Of a stretch of DNA of 64,000 nt, positions 17,313 through 27,000 are shown piece by piece. How positions within the stretch are numbered: position 1 is the first letter of the stretch; each line of letters starts with the position of its first letter. The stretch spans positions 310,001 through 374,000 of the forward strand of contig OZ244993.1 in the NCBI GenBank assembly GCA_965223485.1, written 5' to 3'. Both the position numbers and the translations under genes were made by a program. The notes below the pieces were generated by a model, which worked only from the letters and a program-made list of their open reading frames with translations, made no database searches and was not told the origin of the DNA. Source of the DNA: VXPQ01 sp965223485. GTDB lineage: Bacteria; Bacteroidota; Rhodothermia; Rhodothermales; VXPQ01.

Positions 17313-18083
17313 ATGACATTCGACCGGAAAATCGTCGTCATCACCGGAGCCGCCCGGGGAATCGGGGCCGCCGCCATGGAACTGTTCCTCGAAAAGGGTG
17401 CATGCGTGGCTTGCCTGGACCTTGCGCCTGCAAAAGAGGAGGACGCAGAAAACTGTATGTATGTCGAGTGCGACGTGTCGAAAGCGGATCAGGTGGAGCG
17501 GGCCTTCCGGCAGGTGCTCGACCGGTTCGGACGCATCGACGTACTCGTCAACAATGCGGCGGTCCAGACGTACGGCACCGTCGAGGAAACGTCCGAGGAA
17601 GAGTGGGACCGCGTGCTGGCCGTCAATGTGAAGGGGGCATTTCTGTGCGCAAAGCAGGCGCTCCCGAGCATGACCGCACAGAGAAACGGCGTGATCGTGA
17701 ATGTATCGAGTGTGCAGGCGGTGATGAGCGAGGAGCATGTGGCCGCCTACGCCACCAGCAAGGCCGCCATGCTCGGCCTTACGCGCAGCATCGCCGTGGA
17801 TTACGCGCCGTACAACGTCCGCTCGTCCGCCGTGTGCCCGGGCAGCGTGGGCACGCCCCTCCTGCAATGGGCGGCGGACCAGTCCGGCGACCCGGAAGCG
17901 ATGATGGACGAGATCCGGGGCATGCACCTCCTGAACCGCGTGGCCGAGCCGAGCGAGATCGCCCACCTGATCGCCTATCTGGCAAGCGACGAAGCCAGCT
18001 TCATCACGGGACAGGCCTTCCGCATCGACGGCGGCCTGGGCGTCAAGATCGGAGGCGCCTTCCGGGGAAAACAGAAGCGGTGA
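17313..18083 (+). CDS. SDR family NAD(P)-dependent oxidoreductase
   Basis: 256 residues, classical short-chain dehydrogenase. The cofactor loop is TGAARGIG (11-18), with Asp in the CLDLA strand end favouring NAD. NNAA follows at about 80. The catalytic Ser is in VNVSSVQ, with Tyr and Lys in YATSK. The C-terminal PGSVGTPL and RIDGGLGVK motifs are standard. It is a cytoplasmic oxidoreductase of an alcohol or sugar; the adjacent lactone oxidase suggests a sugar pathway. The last 46 bases before FRGKQKR are repeated with three mismatches at 20347-20392, after the DUF262/FitA module. Confidence 0.9.
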   Translation: MTFDRKIVVITGAARGIGAAAMELFLEKGACVACLDLAPAKEEDAENCMYVECDVSKADQVERAFRQVLDRFGRIDVLVNNAAVQTYGTVEETSEEEWDRVLAVNVKGAFLCAKQALPSMTAQRNGVIVNVSSVQAVMSEEHVAAYATSKAAMLGLTRSIAVDYAPYNVRSSAVCPGSVGTPLLQWAADQSGDPEAMMDEIRGMHLLNRVAEPSEIAHLIAYLASDEASFITGQAFRIDGGLGVKIGGAFRGKQKR

Positions 18084-18121
18084 GCGAACCGAGAAACATG
18101 TCCGCCATTTGAGCGCCGTCG

Positions 18122-18146
18122 GGGCCGGTTTCCGCGAATCCGGCCC
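18122..18146. terminator. stem-loop between convergent SDR and DUF262 genes
   Basis: A 7-bp GGGCCGG/CCGGCCC stem with an 11-nt loop, nested inside a longer-range pair TGAGCGAAC (18081-18089)/GTTCGCTCA (18167-18175). It could act as a bidirectional terminator, but no T-run follows. Confidence 0.35.
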
Positions 18147-18206
18147 GCAGCTCAATAATAGGGGATGTTCGCTCATTCACCCGCCCAGGGATGGTAGAGC
18201 GCCGAT

Positions 18207-20000
18207 CTACAAAGACTTGTAATAGTCGCGAATCTTCCCAGCCATCAGAAGCCTGCGCTCCTTCAGGAACCCGTCGTAGTCGCGGACCTCGGCCGCATCC
18301 ATGCCTTGCGGTATGCAGTGAGCCGCAAGATTCGCGCGTAGCCCGTCAGCATCGGTGATGCCGCCGTATTGGGCTTCTCCATTCTTGCACTGGCGCCAAA
18401 GCGCCCCGAAATACGCTGCCGGGGGATCGTCGCCGATAGCGATGTTGATCTCGCCCTGCATCACGACGTAGTTCGCGATCTGGTTGTAGCGGCTGCGCGC
18501 CATACCGTGTTTCTTCAAGTAGTTTCGTGGAAATACATGGTGAACATGGGAGGCGCCTTCGAGCAGGGTCCGTACCGTGTGGTCTCTCGAAAGAAATCCC
18601 TTGTCGTTCGCCTTGACCTGGCTCGCCAGAAAGACATTGAAGTATGGGCTGCTGGCGACCGACGTGTCCATCTGCTGAGGAAGACCCGCGTCCCAGAACG
18701 CATCCGACAGCTCCGCCCGTTCCACCGCGTCCAGGTATTCCTGCGCATCCTGTTCGGCAATGTTGCGGATGTCCACGCCGAATGCGGTCTCGGGCGAGCC
18801 CGTGTATCTGCCGGTCAGGACAGACATAACGAACCAGCGCCTTACCAATGTCTCGATGCGAGCCGGGTTTTCATGCCGCCCGCGCAATGTCAGATACAGG
18901 ATATAGGCGAAATTTACGGTGTTCTTTGATCGGATCATGGACGCGTTCACGAACCCCGCCGAGCGCAGAATCATGATGAAGCGCTTGAAGTCGGTCTCGT
19001 TCATGAACCGCAAGATCGCTGCCTCAAGCCTGCGGAACGACTCTTCCGCGATTGCCTCCTCGAACTCGCGGGTCTCGAAGTTCCGACCGGAGAGCAGAGC
19101 GACCAAGTCGTAGAGGCCCCCGCGCCCGAACTCCGAAGTGAAAGCCACGCGAAGCATGTCGGTATAGGAGGGATCGTACAGGTCCTCCTTCTCGCGCTTC
19201 AGCCATTCCATGGCCTGAAAATATCGGGTGCCGGCAAACTCGCGGTCGCTTGCCAGATCGGCATACGCTTCGGGCGCGACGGCGAGATAGCAGAAGTAGT
19301 CGATGCACTTGCGGAGCTGGTGGCCGTTGTACCTTTCGTTCGCCGCCATCTTCGACATGGCGAAGTCGGCCGCATTCAGCGGAACACCCTGTGAATTGAT
19401 GCGGACGAATATCTCCGAGACGGTCTCGACATCCAGATCGGCATTGAGTTCGATGAGGCCGAGCGAATTGTTCAGGATGCCCCGAAGTCGTTCGATACGT
19501 TCGTATATCTCGTCCCTGTTCGCTTCCGCGTTGCCCTCGCAATACGCATCGACGACCCGAAGCAGTTTTGTGCCTGGCGCAAACAGGGTAGCGATGTCGG
19601 CAAGCCATGCCCGGTCGTGGCGGATTGCGGGGTTCGCAACCTCAAACCGCTCCTCGCCGGGATGGAACGCGATCGTGATGCGTACCTTCCTGTAGTTCTT
19701 GTCGACAATCGAACGCCCGAGCATGGCCGCCAGAAGCGCCGTCACACGCTGTTGGCCGTCGATCAGAATACGCTTGCCCGTCGATGCCGAGCCATCCTTC
19801 AAACGGACCGAAGGATTACGCCACGCGATGAGGTAGCCAACCGGGTAGCCGAAGTAGAGCGAGTCGATGAAATCGCGCACCTTCGCCGCATTCCAAACGA
19901 ACGGGCGCTGGATCTCGGGAATCGCGATCTCGTCGGACTCGATCCAGGTGAGCAGGGTCTGGACAGGATGTTGATTGACCGAATAGCGCTGAATGGTCAC
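18207..20000 (-). CDS. DUF262/DUF1524 (GmrSD-like) protein
   Basis: 597 residues from a GTG at 20000 with a GGAAG ribosome site, 22 bp after the antitoxin-like gene. An ATG at 20114 lies inside that gene and is less likely. The N-terminal DUF262 has IPEIQRPFVWNAAKVRDFIDSL cut into IPEIQRPFVW then DFIDSLYFGYPVG, and the nucleotide-binding ILIDGQQR. The C-terminal DUF1524 HNH-type nuclease has HVHHVFPRNYL followed by an Asn-rich YNQIANYV. GmrSD-type enzymes cut glucosylated phage DNA, and DUF262 proteins occur in several defence systems. Its target is not known. The module sits between duplicated SDR gene ends. Confidence 0.8.
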   Translation of the reverse strand: MTIQRYSVNQHPVQTLLTWIESDEIAIPEIQRPFVWNAAKVRDFIDSLYFGYPVGYLIAWRNPSVRLKDGSASTGKRILIDGQQRVTALLAAMLGRSIVDKNYRKVRITIAFHPGEERFEVANPAIRHDRAWLADIATLFAPGTKLLRVVDAYCEGNAEANRDEIYERIERLRGILNNSLGLIELNADLDVETVSEIFVRINSQGVPLNAADFAMSKMAANERYNGHQLRKCIDYFCYLAVAPEAYADLASDREFAGTRYFQAMEWLKREKEDLYDPSYTDMLRVAFTSEFGRGGLYDLVALLSGRNFETREFEEAIAEESFRRLEAAILRFMNETDFKRFIMILRSAGFVNASMIRSKNTVNFAYILYLTLRGRHENPARIETLVRRWFVMSVLTGRYTGSPETAFGVDIRNIAEQDAQEYLDAVERAELSDAFWDAGLPQQMDTSVASSPYFNVFLASQVKANDKGFLSRDHTVRTLLEGASHVHHVFPRNYLKKHGMARSRYNQIANYVVMQGEINIAIGDDPPAAYFGALWRQCKNGEAQYGGITDADGLRANLAAHCIPQGMDAAEVRDYDGFLKERRLLMAGKIRDYYKSL

Positions 20001-20022
20001 GGATTCTTCCGGTAGGTCGATC

Positions 20023-20265
20023 TCACACGAACCGAGGCGGCTCCCACATGGGCTCACGCAGGGGGATCTCCAGTTCCACGCCACCCAAAGGCGCAAAGCG
20101 CGCGCGAATAGCACGCGCGAGGTTTTCCGGGCCTGCCTTGCGCTCGACAGCCTCGCACAGGATCACGCGCACTTCTTCTTCCATCGAACGACCGTGCCCG
20201 GCCGCTCGCTTGCGAAGACGCGTTTTTACATCGTCGTCGAGGTTGCGAATCGTAATGCTCGCCAT
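20023..20265 (-). CDS. FitA-like ribbon-helix-helix antitoxin
   Basis: 80 residues. MASITIRNLDDDVKTRLRKRA followed by GRSMEEEVRVIL (residues 1-40) is the Arc/FitA ribbon-helix-helix DNA-binding domain. The C-terminal tail, PLREPMWEPPRFV, is the segment that normally inserts into a PIN-domain VapC/FitB toxin. No PIN gene follows; the next gene is the DUF262 protein. It is either an orphan antitoxin or the regulator of that gene. Confidence 0.75.
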   Translation of the reverse strand: MASITIRNLDDDVKTRLRKRAAGHGRSMEEEVRVILCEAVERKAGPENLARAIRARFAPLGGVELEIPLREPMWEPPRFV

Positions 20266-20346
20266 GCCAACACCTTTTTCGTTTTCTTCGAATGCGAATC
20301 TAATCTACAGAATGATTGCAATCAATATCACGGGGGAATGATCCGC

Positions 20347-20429
20347 TCCGGATCGGCGGCGGCCTGGGCGTGAAGATCGGAGGCGCCTTCCGCTCTCTGC
20401 CAGGTTCGCACTGGCTATTCACTCCTTGA
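20347..20429 (+). pseudogene. second copy of the SDR gene 3' end
   Basis: Bases 20347-20392 match 18019-18064 with three mismatches and read in frame RIGGGLGVKIGGAFR. They then continue SLPGSHWLFTP to a stop, a different tail from the intact SDR. No other SDR sequence precedes it. It marks the far edge of the FitA/DUF262 insert. Confidence 0.65.
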
Positions 20430-20453
20430 ACAGCCTTTTACTGCACCAGCCCC

Positions 20454-22307
20454 CTACCTCCGCTCGCCCAGCGTGACCTCCAGCGTGACCTGCTCCCCGT
20501 CCCGCTCCACGACGATCTTCACCACATCGCCGGGAGACTGCTCGCGCAGCGCATAGGTGTATGCGTAAATGTCGGCGATGGGCTTGCCGGCGAATTCCAC
20601 CACAATGTCTCCGCCCCGGAGGCCGCCCTTGTCCGCGGGGCTGCCCTCACGCACTCCCGTGAGCCGTAAGCCCGTGTCGCGCGGGGTCATGTCGGGAATG
20701 GACCCCAGATACGCCGCGCCGTACCCGCTGGTCGAGGAAGAACTGCCGCCGCCCGGCGAGGGGCGCGCCTGCGCCACGGCAGTCAGTGCGACCGCTTCCG
20801 CGTCCGCAGCATCCATGCCCGCAAGCCGGCGCACGATCCCGCTCGCCAGCTCGATGACCAGATCGACCCCCTCCCCGTTGACCTTCTGCCAGTCATCCGA
20901 GGGACGGTGGTAATCCTCGTGGGTATTCGTAAAGAAATGAAGCACCGGAATGCCTTCCGCATAGAACGAGGAATGATCGGAAGGGCCATATCCGTCGGCT
21001 ACCCCGGCCACCGCAAGCGGCTCGGACAGATCGGTATTGGCGTCGTCCATAATTCCTTCCCACTCTTCTGCGGTGCCCGTTCCGAAAACCGTCAGGCTGC
21101 GGTCCTGCATCCGGCCCACCATGTCGAAATTGAGCATGGCCGCCGCATCGTCCAGCGGCACGGTCGGTTCCGCCACGAAGCGCGCCGATCCCCACAGACC
21201 CTTTTCCTCGCCGGTAAAGGCCATAAAAAGCACGCCCCGGTCGAGAGGCGGTCCGTCGGCCAAGCGCTGGGCGATTTCAATCACCGCCGCGACGCCGCTG
21301 GCGTTGTCGTCGGCGCCGTTGTGCACGTCGCGGGAATCGGGCGCCAGCGAGCCATCGCCCCCGAAACCGAGGTGGTCGTAGTGGGCGCCTACGATAATGT
21401 ACTCCCGGGCGCGCTCCGGATCGGCGCCGGGCAGCAGGGCCGCCACGTTACGGGCCTCGGCCGTTTCCGGGGCAACGTCCACGGCGAGTCCTGCGGTGCT
21501 TCCCTCCTGCGCAGCAGCGCGAATCGTCCCGGCGGCCTCCCCGCTAACCATGACCACGGGGATAGACAACGCAGCACGGGTTTCGCCGGAAGGATCGGGA
21601 AGGCGCATACCGTCGGGCGCCAGCACCAGCAGGGCCGCGGCGCCGCGCTCGGACGCCTCCATGGCCTTGAAATGGGAATCGCCCCGGAGCGACATACCGT
21701 GCGGCGCATCGGGATCGCCCCATTCCACGACGACGATCCTGCCGGAAACATCCATGCGGGCATACTCGCCCCCTGCCTCTTCTGCGTACTCGCCCCCTGC
21801 CTCTTCTGCGTACTCGCCGTGACTGGCCTCACCATCGTTGTCCGCCGAAGCATCCCCGGTCAACCCGTGCCCGCCGTACACCAACGCATGCTCCATGTGG
21901 CCGCTCGCGGAAAAACCGAGGGGAACCCACTCCGAGCCGATCATGTATGCTCGCCCCGCTACGTGCAGTGCGTTGCCGGAACCGAGGCGGACGCCTTTCC
22001 GGACCGAAAAATGGTGAAAGAAATCGTGGTTCGATCCGGCAGGGGTCAGTCCGAGGCGGCGAAGTTCTCCGGCAATATATTCCCCGGCGCACCAGGCGCC
22101 CCGCGATCCGACTTCGCGGCCTTCGAGCCGGTCGTCGGCCAGATAGCGGATGTGCCGCATCGCCTCGGTCGGACCGGCAGGCAGGGCGCGGGTCAGTTCC
22201 TCCACGGAGGGGCACGACGCCTGCCCGAAAGCCGGCTCGCTGACCGGCCATGCGATAGCGACCACGCACAGCGCCGCAAGAAAAGGCGCATATCGAGAAA
22301 AAATCAT
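20454..22307 (-). CDS. exported M28 aminopeptidase with PDZ domain
   Basis: 617 residues from the ATG at 22307 (MIFSRYAPFLAALCVVAIAW), which begins a signal peptide cleaved near AFG-QA. A longer reading frame upstream overlaps the divergent gene and was rejected. A PA-type insert precedes the M28 zinc core: HYDHLG, NGADDNASG, FTGEEKGLWGS, NFDMVGR and the final His in NTHEDYHRPSDD. The C-terminal PDZ domain (VREGSPADKGGLRGGDIVVEFAG) is about the last 90 residues. It is a periplasmic or outer-membrane peptidase. A GEYAEEAG tandem repeat, caused by 24-bp DNA repeats at about 21765-21815, lies in the PA region and could vary in copy number. Confidence 0.9.
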   Translation of the reverse strand: MIFSRYAPFLAALCVVAIAWPVSEPAFGQASCPSVEELTRALPAGPTEAMRHIRYLADDRLEGREVGSRGAWCAGEYIAGELRRLGLTPAGSNHDFFHHFSVRKGVRLGSGNALHVAGRAYMIGSEWVPLGFSASGHMEHALVYGGHGLTGDASADNDGEASHGEYAEEAGGEYAEEAGGEYARMDVSGRIVVVEWGDPDAPHGMSLRGDSHFKAMEASERGAAALLVLAPDGMRLPDPSGETRAALSIPVVMVSGEAAGTIRAAAQEGSTAGLAVDVAPETAEARNVAALLPGADPERAREYIIVGAHYDHLGFGGDGSLAPDSRDVHNGADDNASGVAAVIEIAQRLADGPPLDRGVLFMAFTGEEKGLWGSARFVAEPTVPLDDAAAMLNFDMVGRMQDRSLTVFGTGTAEEWEGIMDDANTDLSEPLAVAGVADGYGPSDHSSFYAEGIPVLHFFTNTHEDYHRPSDDWQKVNGEGVDLVIELASGIVRRLAGMDAADAEAVALTAVAQARPSPGGGSSSSTSGYGAAYLGSIPDMTPRDTGLRLTGVREGSPADKGGLRGGDIVVEFAGKPIADIYAYTYALREQSPGDVVKIVVERDGEQVTLEVTLGERR

Positions 22308-22332
22308 AACGAATCTCACACGTAACGGAAGC

Positions 22333-23463
22333 ATGACGTTCTTGCACCGTCGTACGCGGATAACCGCACCCCTGTTCACTGGCGCTATCTTCTTTGGCGC
22401 CGCGTTGTTCCTCGTCGCCTGCGGTGCGGATAGCGAGCAGCCCGCCGCCGGAGAAGACGCAGCACAGGAGGCCTCGCACGCGCCCGACCATGCGCAACCC
22501 GGAGAAACGCACTTGCGCAATGTCCGCCAGTTGACCTCCGGCGGGGAAAATGCCGAGGCGTACTGGGCTTTTGACGGATCGGCGCTCATCTATCAGGCCC
22601 GCAAGCCGGGCGCCGGGTGCGACCGGATTTACGTCATGAACGACCTGGAAACAGGAGAATCCCACATGGTGAGCACCGGCGACGGGCGCACCACCTGCGC
22701 CTATTTTTATCCGTCGGGGGACCGGATCCTCTACTCGTCCACGCATCTTGCCGACCCGGCCTGCCCCCCCGAGCCCGACTTCTCGCAAGGGTACGTCTGG
22801 CCCATCTACAAGAGCTACGACATCTTCGCGGCCGATGCGGACGGCGGCAACTTGCGGCAGCTCACCGAGGCCGACGGCTACGACGCCGAGGCCACCTTTT
22901 CGCCGGTGGGGGACCGGATCGTGTTCACGAGCGCACGCGACGGCGACCTGGAACTGTACTCGATGGCGCCGGACGGCTCCGATGTGCAGCGGCTGACAAA
23001 CCGCATCGGATATGACGGAGGCGCTTTCTACTCTCCCGACGGCTCGCAAATCGTCTGGCGGGCGCACTACCCCGAACCGGGACCGGAACAGGACGACTAC
23101 CTCCGCCTTCTCGAACAGGGCCTCCTGCGGCCCGGCGAGCTGGAGATTTACGTCATGGATGCGGACGGATCGAACATGCGCCAGGTGACGCACCTCGGCG
23201 GGGCCAACTTCGCTCCCTACTGGCGCCCCGACGGGAAACGTATCCTGTTCAGTTCCAATCACGAGGACCCGAACGGGCGGGAGTTCGAAATCTATATGAT
23301 CGGAGTGGACGGAACAGGCCTGACACGCATCACGCACTCCGAGGCGTTCGACGGATTCCCCGTATTCAGCCCGGACGGACGCTACCTGGCGTTCGGCTCA
23401 AACCGGAACAACGCGGACACGAACGACACGAATATCTTCCTCGCGGAGTGGGTCGAGGAATGA
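22333..23463 (+). CDS. TolB-like PD40 beta-propeller lipoprotein
   Basis: 376 residues from the ATG at 22333. The signal peptide (TRITAPLFTGAIFFGAALF) ends in lipobox LVAC. Repeated WD40-like PD40 blades follow: NAEAYWAFDGSALIYQA, DAEATFSPVGDRIVFTS, YDGGAFYSPDGSQIVWRA, FAPYWRPDGKRILFSS and FDGFPVFSPDGRYLAFGS. Such proteins sit in the periplasm and bind peptides or glycans, often beside peptidases. The start codon is only 25 bp from that of the divergent M28 gene. The two are likely a functional pair with overlapping 5' regions. Confidence 0.85.
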   Translation: MTFLHRRTRITAPLFTGAIFFGAALFLVACGADSEQPAAGEDAAQEASHAPDHAQPGETHLRNVRQLTSGGENAEAYWAFDGSALIYQARKPGAGCDRIYVMNDLETGESHMVSTGDGRTTCAYFYPSGDRILYSSTHLADPACPPEPDFSQGYVWPIYKSYDIFAADADGGNLRQLTEADGYDAEATFSPVGDRIVFTSARDGDLELYSMAPDGSDVQRLTNRIGYDGGAFYSPDGSQIVWRAHYPEPGPEQDDYLRLLEQGLLRPGELEIYVMDADGSNMRQVTHLGGANFAPYWRPDGKRILFSSNHEDPNGREFEIYMIGVDGTGLTRITHSEAFDGFPVFSPDGRYLAFGSNRNNADTNDTNIFLAEWVEE

Positions 23464-23595
23464 TCAAGACCCCCTTCTTTGCCGTTTGAGGATGCCGAAA
23501 GAGCCGAGCCTCGAAGCGTAAAACCGATGGACCGGAGCCATTCTTGTTCTGATAGCCCATCCCGCCGTTCGTTCAAAACCTTATGCGTTCTGCAT

Positions 23596-23682
23596 TGGTG
23601 CCCAAGAGAGGACTCGAACCTCCACGCCCTAACGGGCACATGACCCTGAATCATGCGCGTCTACCAATTCCGCCACTTGGGC
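23596..23682 (-). tRNA. tRNA-Leu (CAG)
   Basis: 87 nt on the minus strand. Acceptor arms GCCCAAG and CTTGGGC pair perfectly, discriminator A is followed by encoded CCA, the anticodon loop reads ATTCAGGGT (anticodon CAG), there is a class II long variable arm, and the T-loop is GGTTCGAGTCC. Confidence 0.95.
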
Positions 23683-23849
23683 CGGTGCGCACCTTACGCT
23701 TGCTCGCAGCGTATCGGTACCGAGTTTCCGTATCCCGAATCCCGAAAGAGCATGTTGCGTCAAATGTCCGGCGGATTGTCAATGCCTGCCGGGCGCCGAA
23801 AGTTCCTGTGCTTGCTGCGGCATGGCATCGTCATCAGGCACGCTGTGCC

Positions 23850-23996
23850 GATTTTTCCGGAACCTGTTCTGTTCCCCGGGGTTTTTATGAAATAGGCCAT
23901 TTTCGAGGAGCAGGCAGGCCTGATCCCGTCCATGGCGCAATGGCAGGGCAATGCGAAAAGAGTCACGCATGGTGTGGTCGCCCGCGCCTCCTACCC
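23850..23996. repeat. direct repeat flanking tRNA-Asn (left copy)
   Basis: About 145 bp upstream of tRNA-Asn that match 33830-33967 at roughly 85%. They include long identical runs around CCATTTTCGAGGAGCAGG and CCATGGCGCAATGGCAGGGC. The wider gene-free stretch 23683-23996 shows nothing else. Confidence 0.7.
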
Positions 23997-24071
23997 TCCT
24001 CGGTAGCTCAATGGTAGAGCATGCGGCTGTTAACCGCAGGGTTGTAGGTTCGAGTCCTACCCGGGGAGCCA
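23997..24071 (+). tRNA. tRNA-Asn (GTT)
   Basis: 75 nt. Acceptor TCCTCGG pairs with CCGGGGA (one G-U), discriminator G is followed by encoded CCA, the D-arm is AGCTCAATGGTAGAGC, the anticodon loop is CTGTTAACC, and the T-arm is GTAGGTTCGAGTCCTAC. The stop codon of the giant surface-protein gene begins one base after its end. Its last 14 bases plus TT recur at 33968-33983. Confidence 0.95.
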
Positions 24072-27000
24072 TTATGGGCTGAACGGCAGCTCCGTGGAGA
24101 ATGGCGCATTCCAGGGAATGTTCACCGGCCCGGGAACGCGGCTCGATCCCCTCGGAACGAATCGCAAAAACACCGCCTCTTCATCAGGCATCCGATCCAG
24201 CGGCACGCGCACGCGGCTGCGCGTGTACACCAGCGTCTCGCGACGACCCAACTCACGACCGTCCCCGTCGTACGCCACCACCTCGCCCGCAAAAGGACGA
24301 TCCTGCGTCTCCAGCAAAAACGTCGCCGACAAGGAACCCACAAACGATATCGACAACAGCGTAGCACGTAGCTGAGAGGCGCCTTCCCCAGGGACATACA
24401 CGCCCGGAATGCGCATCGTCACACGGGCCGTCCGGTCACCGGAAACCTCCTCGGGCATGCGGTCCGAACGCACATACTGGCGTGGAGAAGACACCACATC
24501 GAAAAACGCCGCGTAGCCCTTCTCCGACATAGCCGCAAGCGCTCCTTCCTGCACCCCGTAGCGCACAAGGCCCTTCTCCCCGGGCATGAGTACCACAACC
24601 CCCGGATATATGTCCACCACCTGCGACAAATCGGCCAGAGGCGATCCTTCGGAATCCTCAACCACCACCTCCCGGCCATTCTCCGCCTCCTCCGTATACC
24701 CGAAACGGGCCGATACCGTAACCTCCAGAGGTATGAGCGAAGGATTGGATAACTCGAACGCGCCGTTAGGCTTCTCCTTGGTCAAAAACGCAACGTCCGG
24801 GTAAATGCTCAGGTTCTGCTCCTCGGTCAAGCCCGCAGGAAGCTCCCGAGACGTGCTGAAACGCACCCCCCCGGGACCTATCGTGATCACCCGCTGCGCG
24901 GGAACGACCGTCACTTCGACCTCCACGGAATGCGTCTCCTCTCGTTCTCCCGAACGAAGAACGATGTCCATACGGCCCGAATAAAGGCCCGGCAGAGCGC
25001 CTATCAGATCCAGATCCCCTCCGAAGCGAAGAAGGCGGCAGTCCTCTTCCGACAGCGTCACCTCCGTATACAGACTCCCTATGGACTGCGAAGAAAGCTG
25101 CTCGCACGACTCGGCAAACGACCAGACCGGCGAAAGAACGAGCGAAGCACCCTCGATGCCTCCCTCACGCCGGAGCACGACTGGAGAGACCAGCTCGATG
25201 GACAAGTCCATCTCCCCGTTCTCGTCAAACGCTGCGCCGCCGCCCGGCGAAAGCGTCATGCGCCCCGCATGGTACGGACCCGATATCTGCGTCGATATAC
25301 CATCGGTCACCGGATCGAGCGACACCTCTGTCTCAGCCGACTGCACCCCGAAACGAAGGGGCGAGGCGCTTACCGTTACGCCAAGGGCTGTCGGCTCCAC
25401 AAACGCCACAGAAGAAGACTCCGCCGGCGGCGGCGTAGATTCCGCTACGGGCGGAGAAGTGGTATCGACGGCAGAAACCACCTGTATGAAAAACGCAATG
25501 TGCACCGTCTCGTTATTGGCGTCGGAGGCCTGCCAGGTGTACTCCGTCCGGGGGCTTACCTCCAAAGGCGTACCGGAGATCGTTCGCGTCGGATCGTCAA
25601 GGTCAAGTCCTTCGGGCAATGCAGGCGTCAGCGTATAGGTATATGGGGATAGACCGCCCGTGGCCTCTGGAAGAAGAATATCCGCGATGGTCTCGCCTAC
25701 GGTAAAGACGTAGACCCGATCGGATATCGAATCGTCCGCGAAAGCAAGCGACGCCCTGTCGAGCACCGTTACGGTTACCTCACCAGTGGCAACCATACTG
25801 CCCGCCGTAACCGTTGCCGTGTACGTGAAGGTCATATCACGCTCAACATTGTCCGGCACAGTGAAGGTGGGTGTGCGGATACGAGGACCCGTCAGATGGG
25901 TAGCCGGAGACCAGTCCCACTCACGGAGAACGCCGGGCGGCCCCCCAGACGCCGTGCACTGCAGCCTGAAGGGCGGCGATCCCTCATAAACCGTGCGGTC
26001 GGTGCAGACGACCTCAAGGTCATTACTATTGTACACATTCACGGTAAGGTCAAATGTACCGGGATCTATATTCTCGGCGGATGTCGATACCGTAAGCCTG
26101 TACTCGTACGTCTCGTCCTCTTCTACCTCATCCGGTACATGGAACGTCGGTGAGGCCACATCCGTGGCGCTCAAAAGCGATGTGTCCAATGTATTCCCCC
26201 TCGCCGTCCATGCGTATGTGTAATTGCTCCCCGCAGGAGCGCCCGAAGCCGTACAATCGAATGCAATGTCCGCCGACCCCTCGTACACCGAAACGGGGTC
26301 CGCGCACACGGCGATCAGCGCCTCCTTGTTCAAAACCGTCACCGTCACCTCTGCCGTAGCATCTTCCGCATTGTCTGCGCTCACCGTCAGCCGGTACTCG
26401 TATGTCTCGTTGCCATTCACCGAAGAAGGAACCGAGAATGTCGGAGCGGGGCCGTTTGTATTGCTCAATAGCGACAGGTCCGGCGTATCGCCACGCGCCG
26501 TCCAGACGTACGTGTATTGAGGGTTGTCGCCCGGAGCGCCCGAAGCCGAGCAGTCGAACGCGATATCTTCCGAGCCCTCGTAGACCGAACCCGGGTCCGC
26601 GCATACAACGGCAAGCGCACCCTTGTTCAGCACCGTCACCGTTACCTCTGCCGTAGCATCTTCCGCATTGTCTGCGCTCACCGTAAGCAGGTATTGGTAG
26701 GTCTCGTCTTCGTCTACTTCGTCCGGTACGGAGAACACCGGAGACGATATGTCCGTTGCGTTCAGAAGCGCCGTATCCGGCGTATCGCCTCTTGCCGTCC
26801 ATGCGTACGTGTAGACCGAACCCGCGGGAGCACCCGAAGCCGCGCAGTCCAAAGCAACGTCTTCCTCTCCCTCGTAGACCGAGCCAGGGTCCGTGCATAC
26901 AACGGCAAGCGCGCCGCGGTTCAGCACCGTCACCGTTACCTCTGCCGTAGCATCTTCCGCATTGTCTGCGCTCACCGTAAGCAGGTATTGGTAGGTCTCG

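Noticed and set aside
16196..18112. 638-residue plus-strand frame across the oxidase and SDR
   Set aside because: It is antisense to a well-supported oxidase and out of frame with the SDR; composition is shadow-like.
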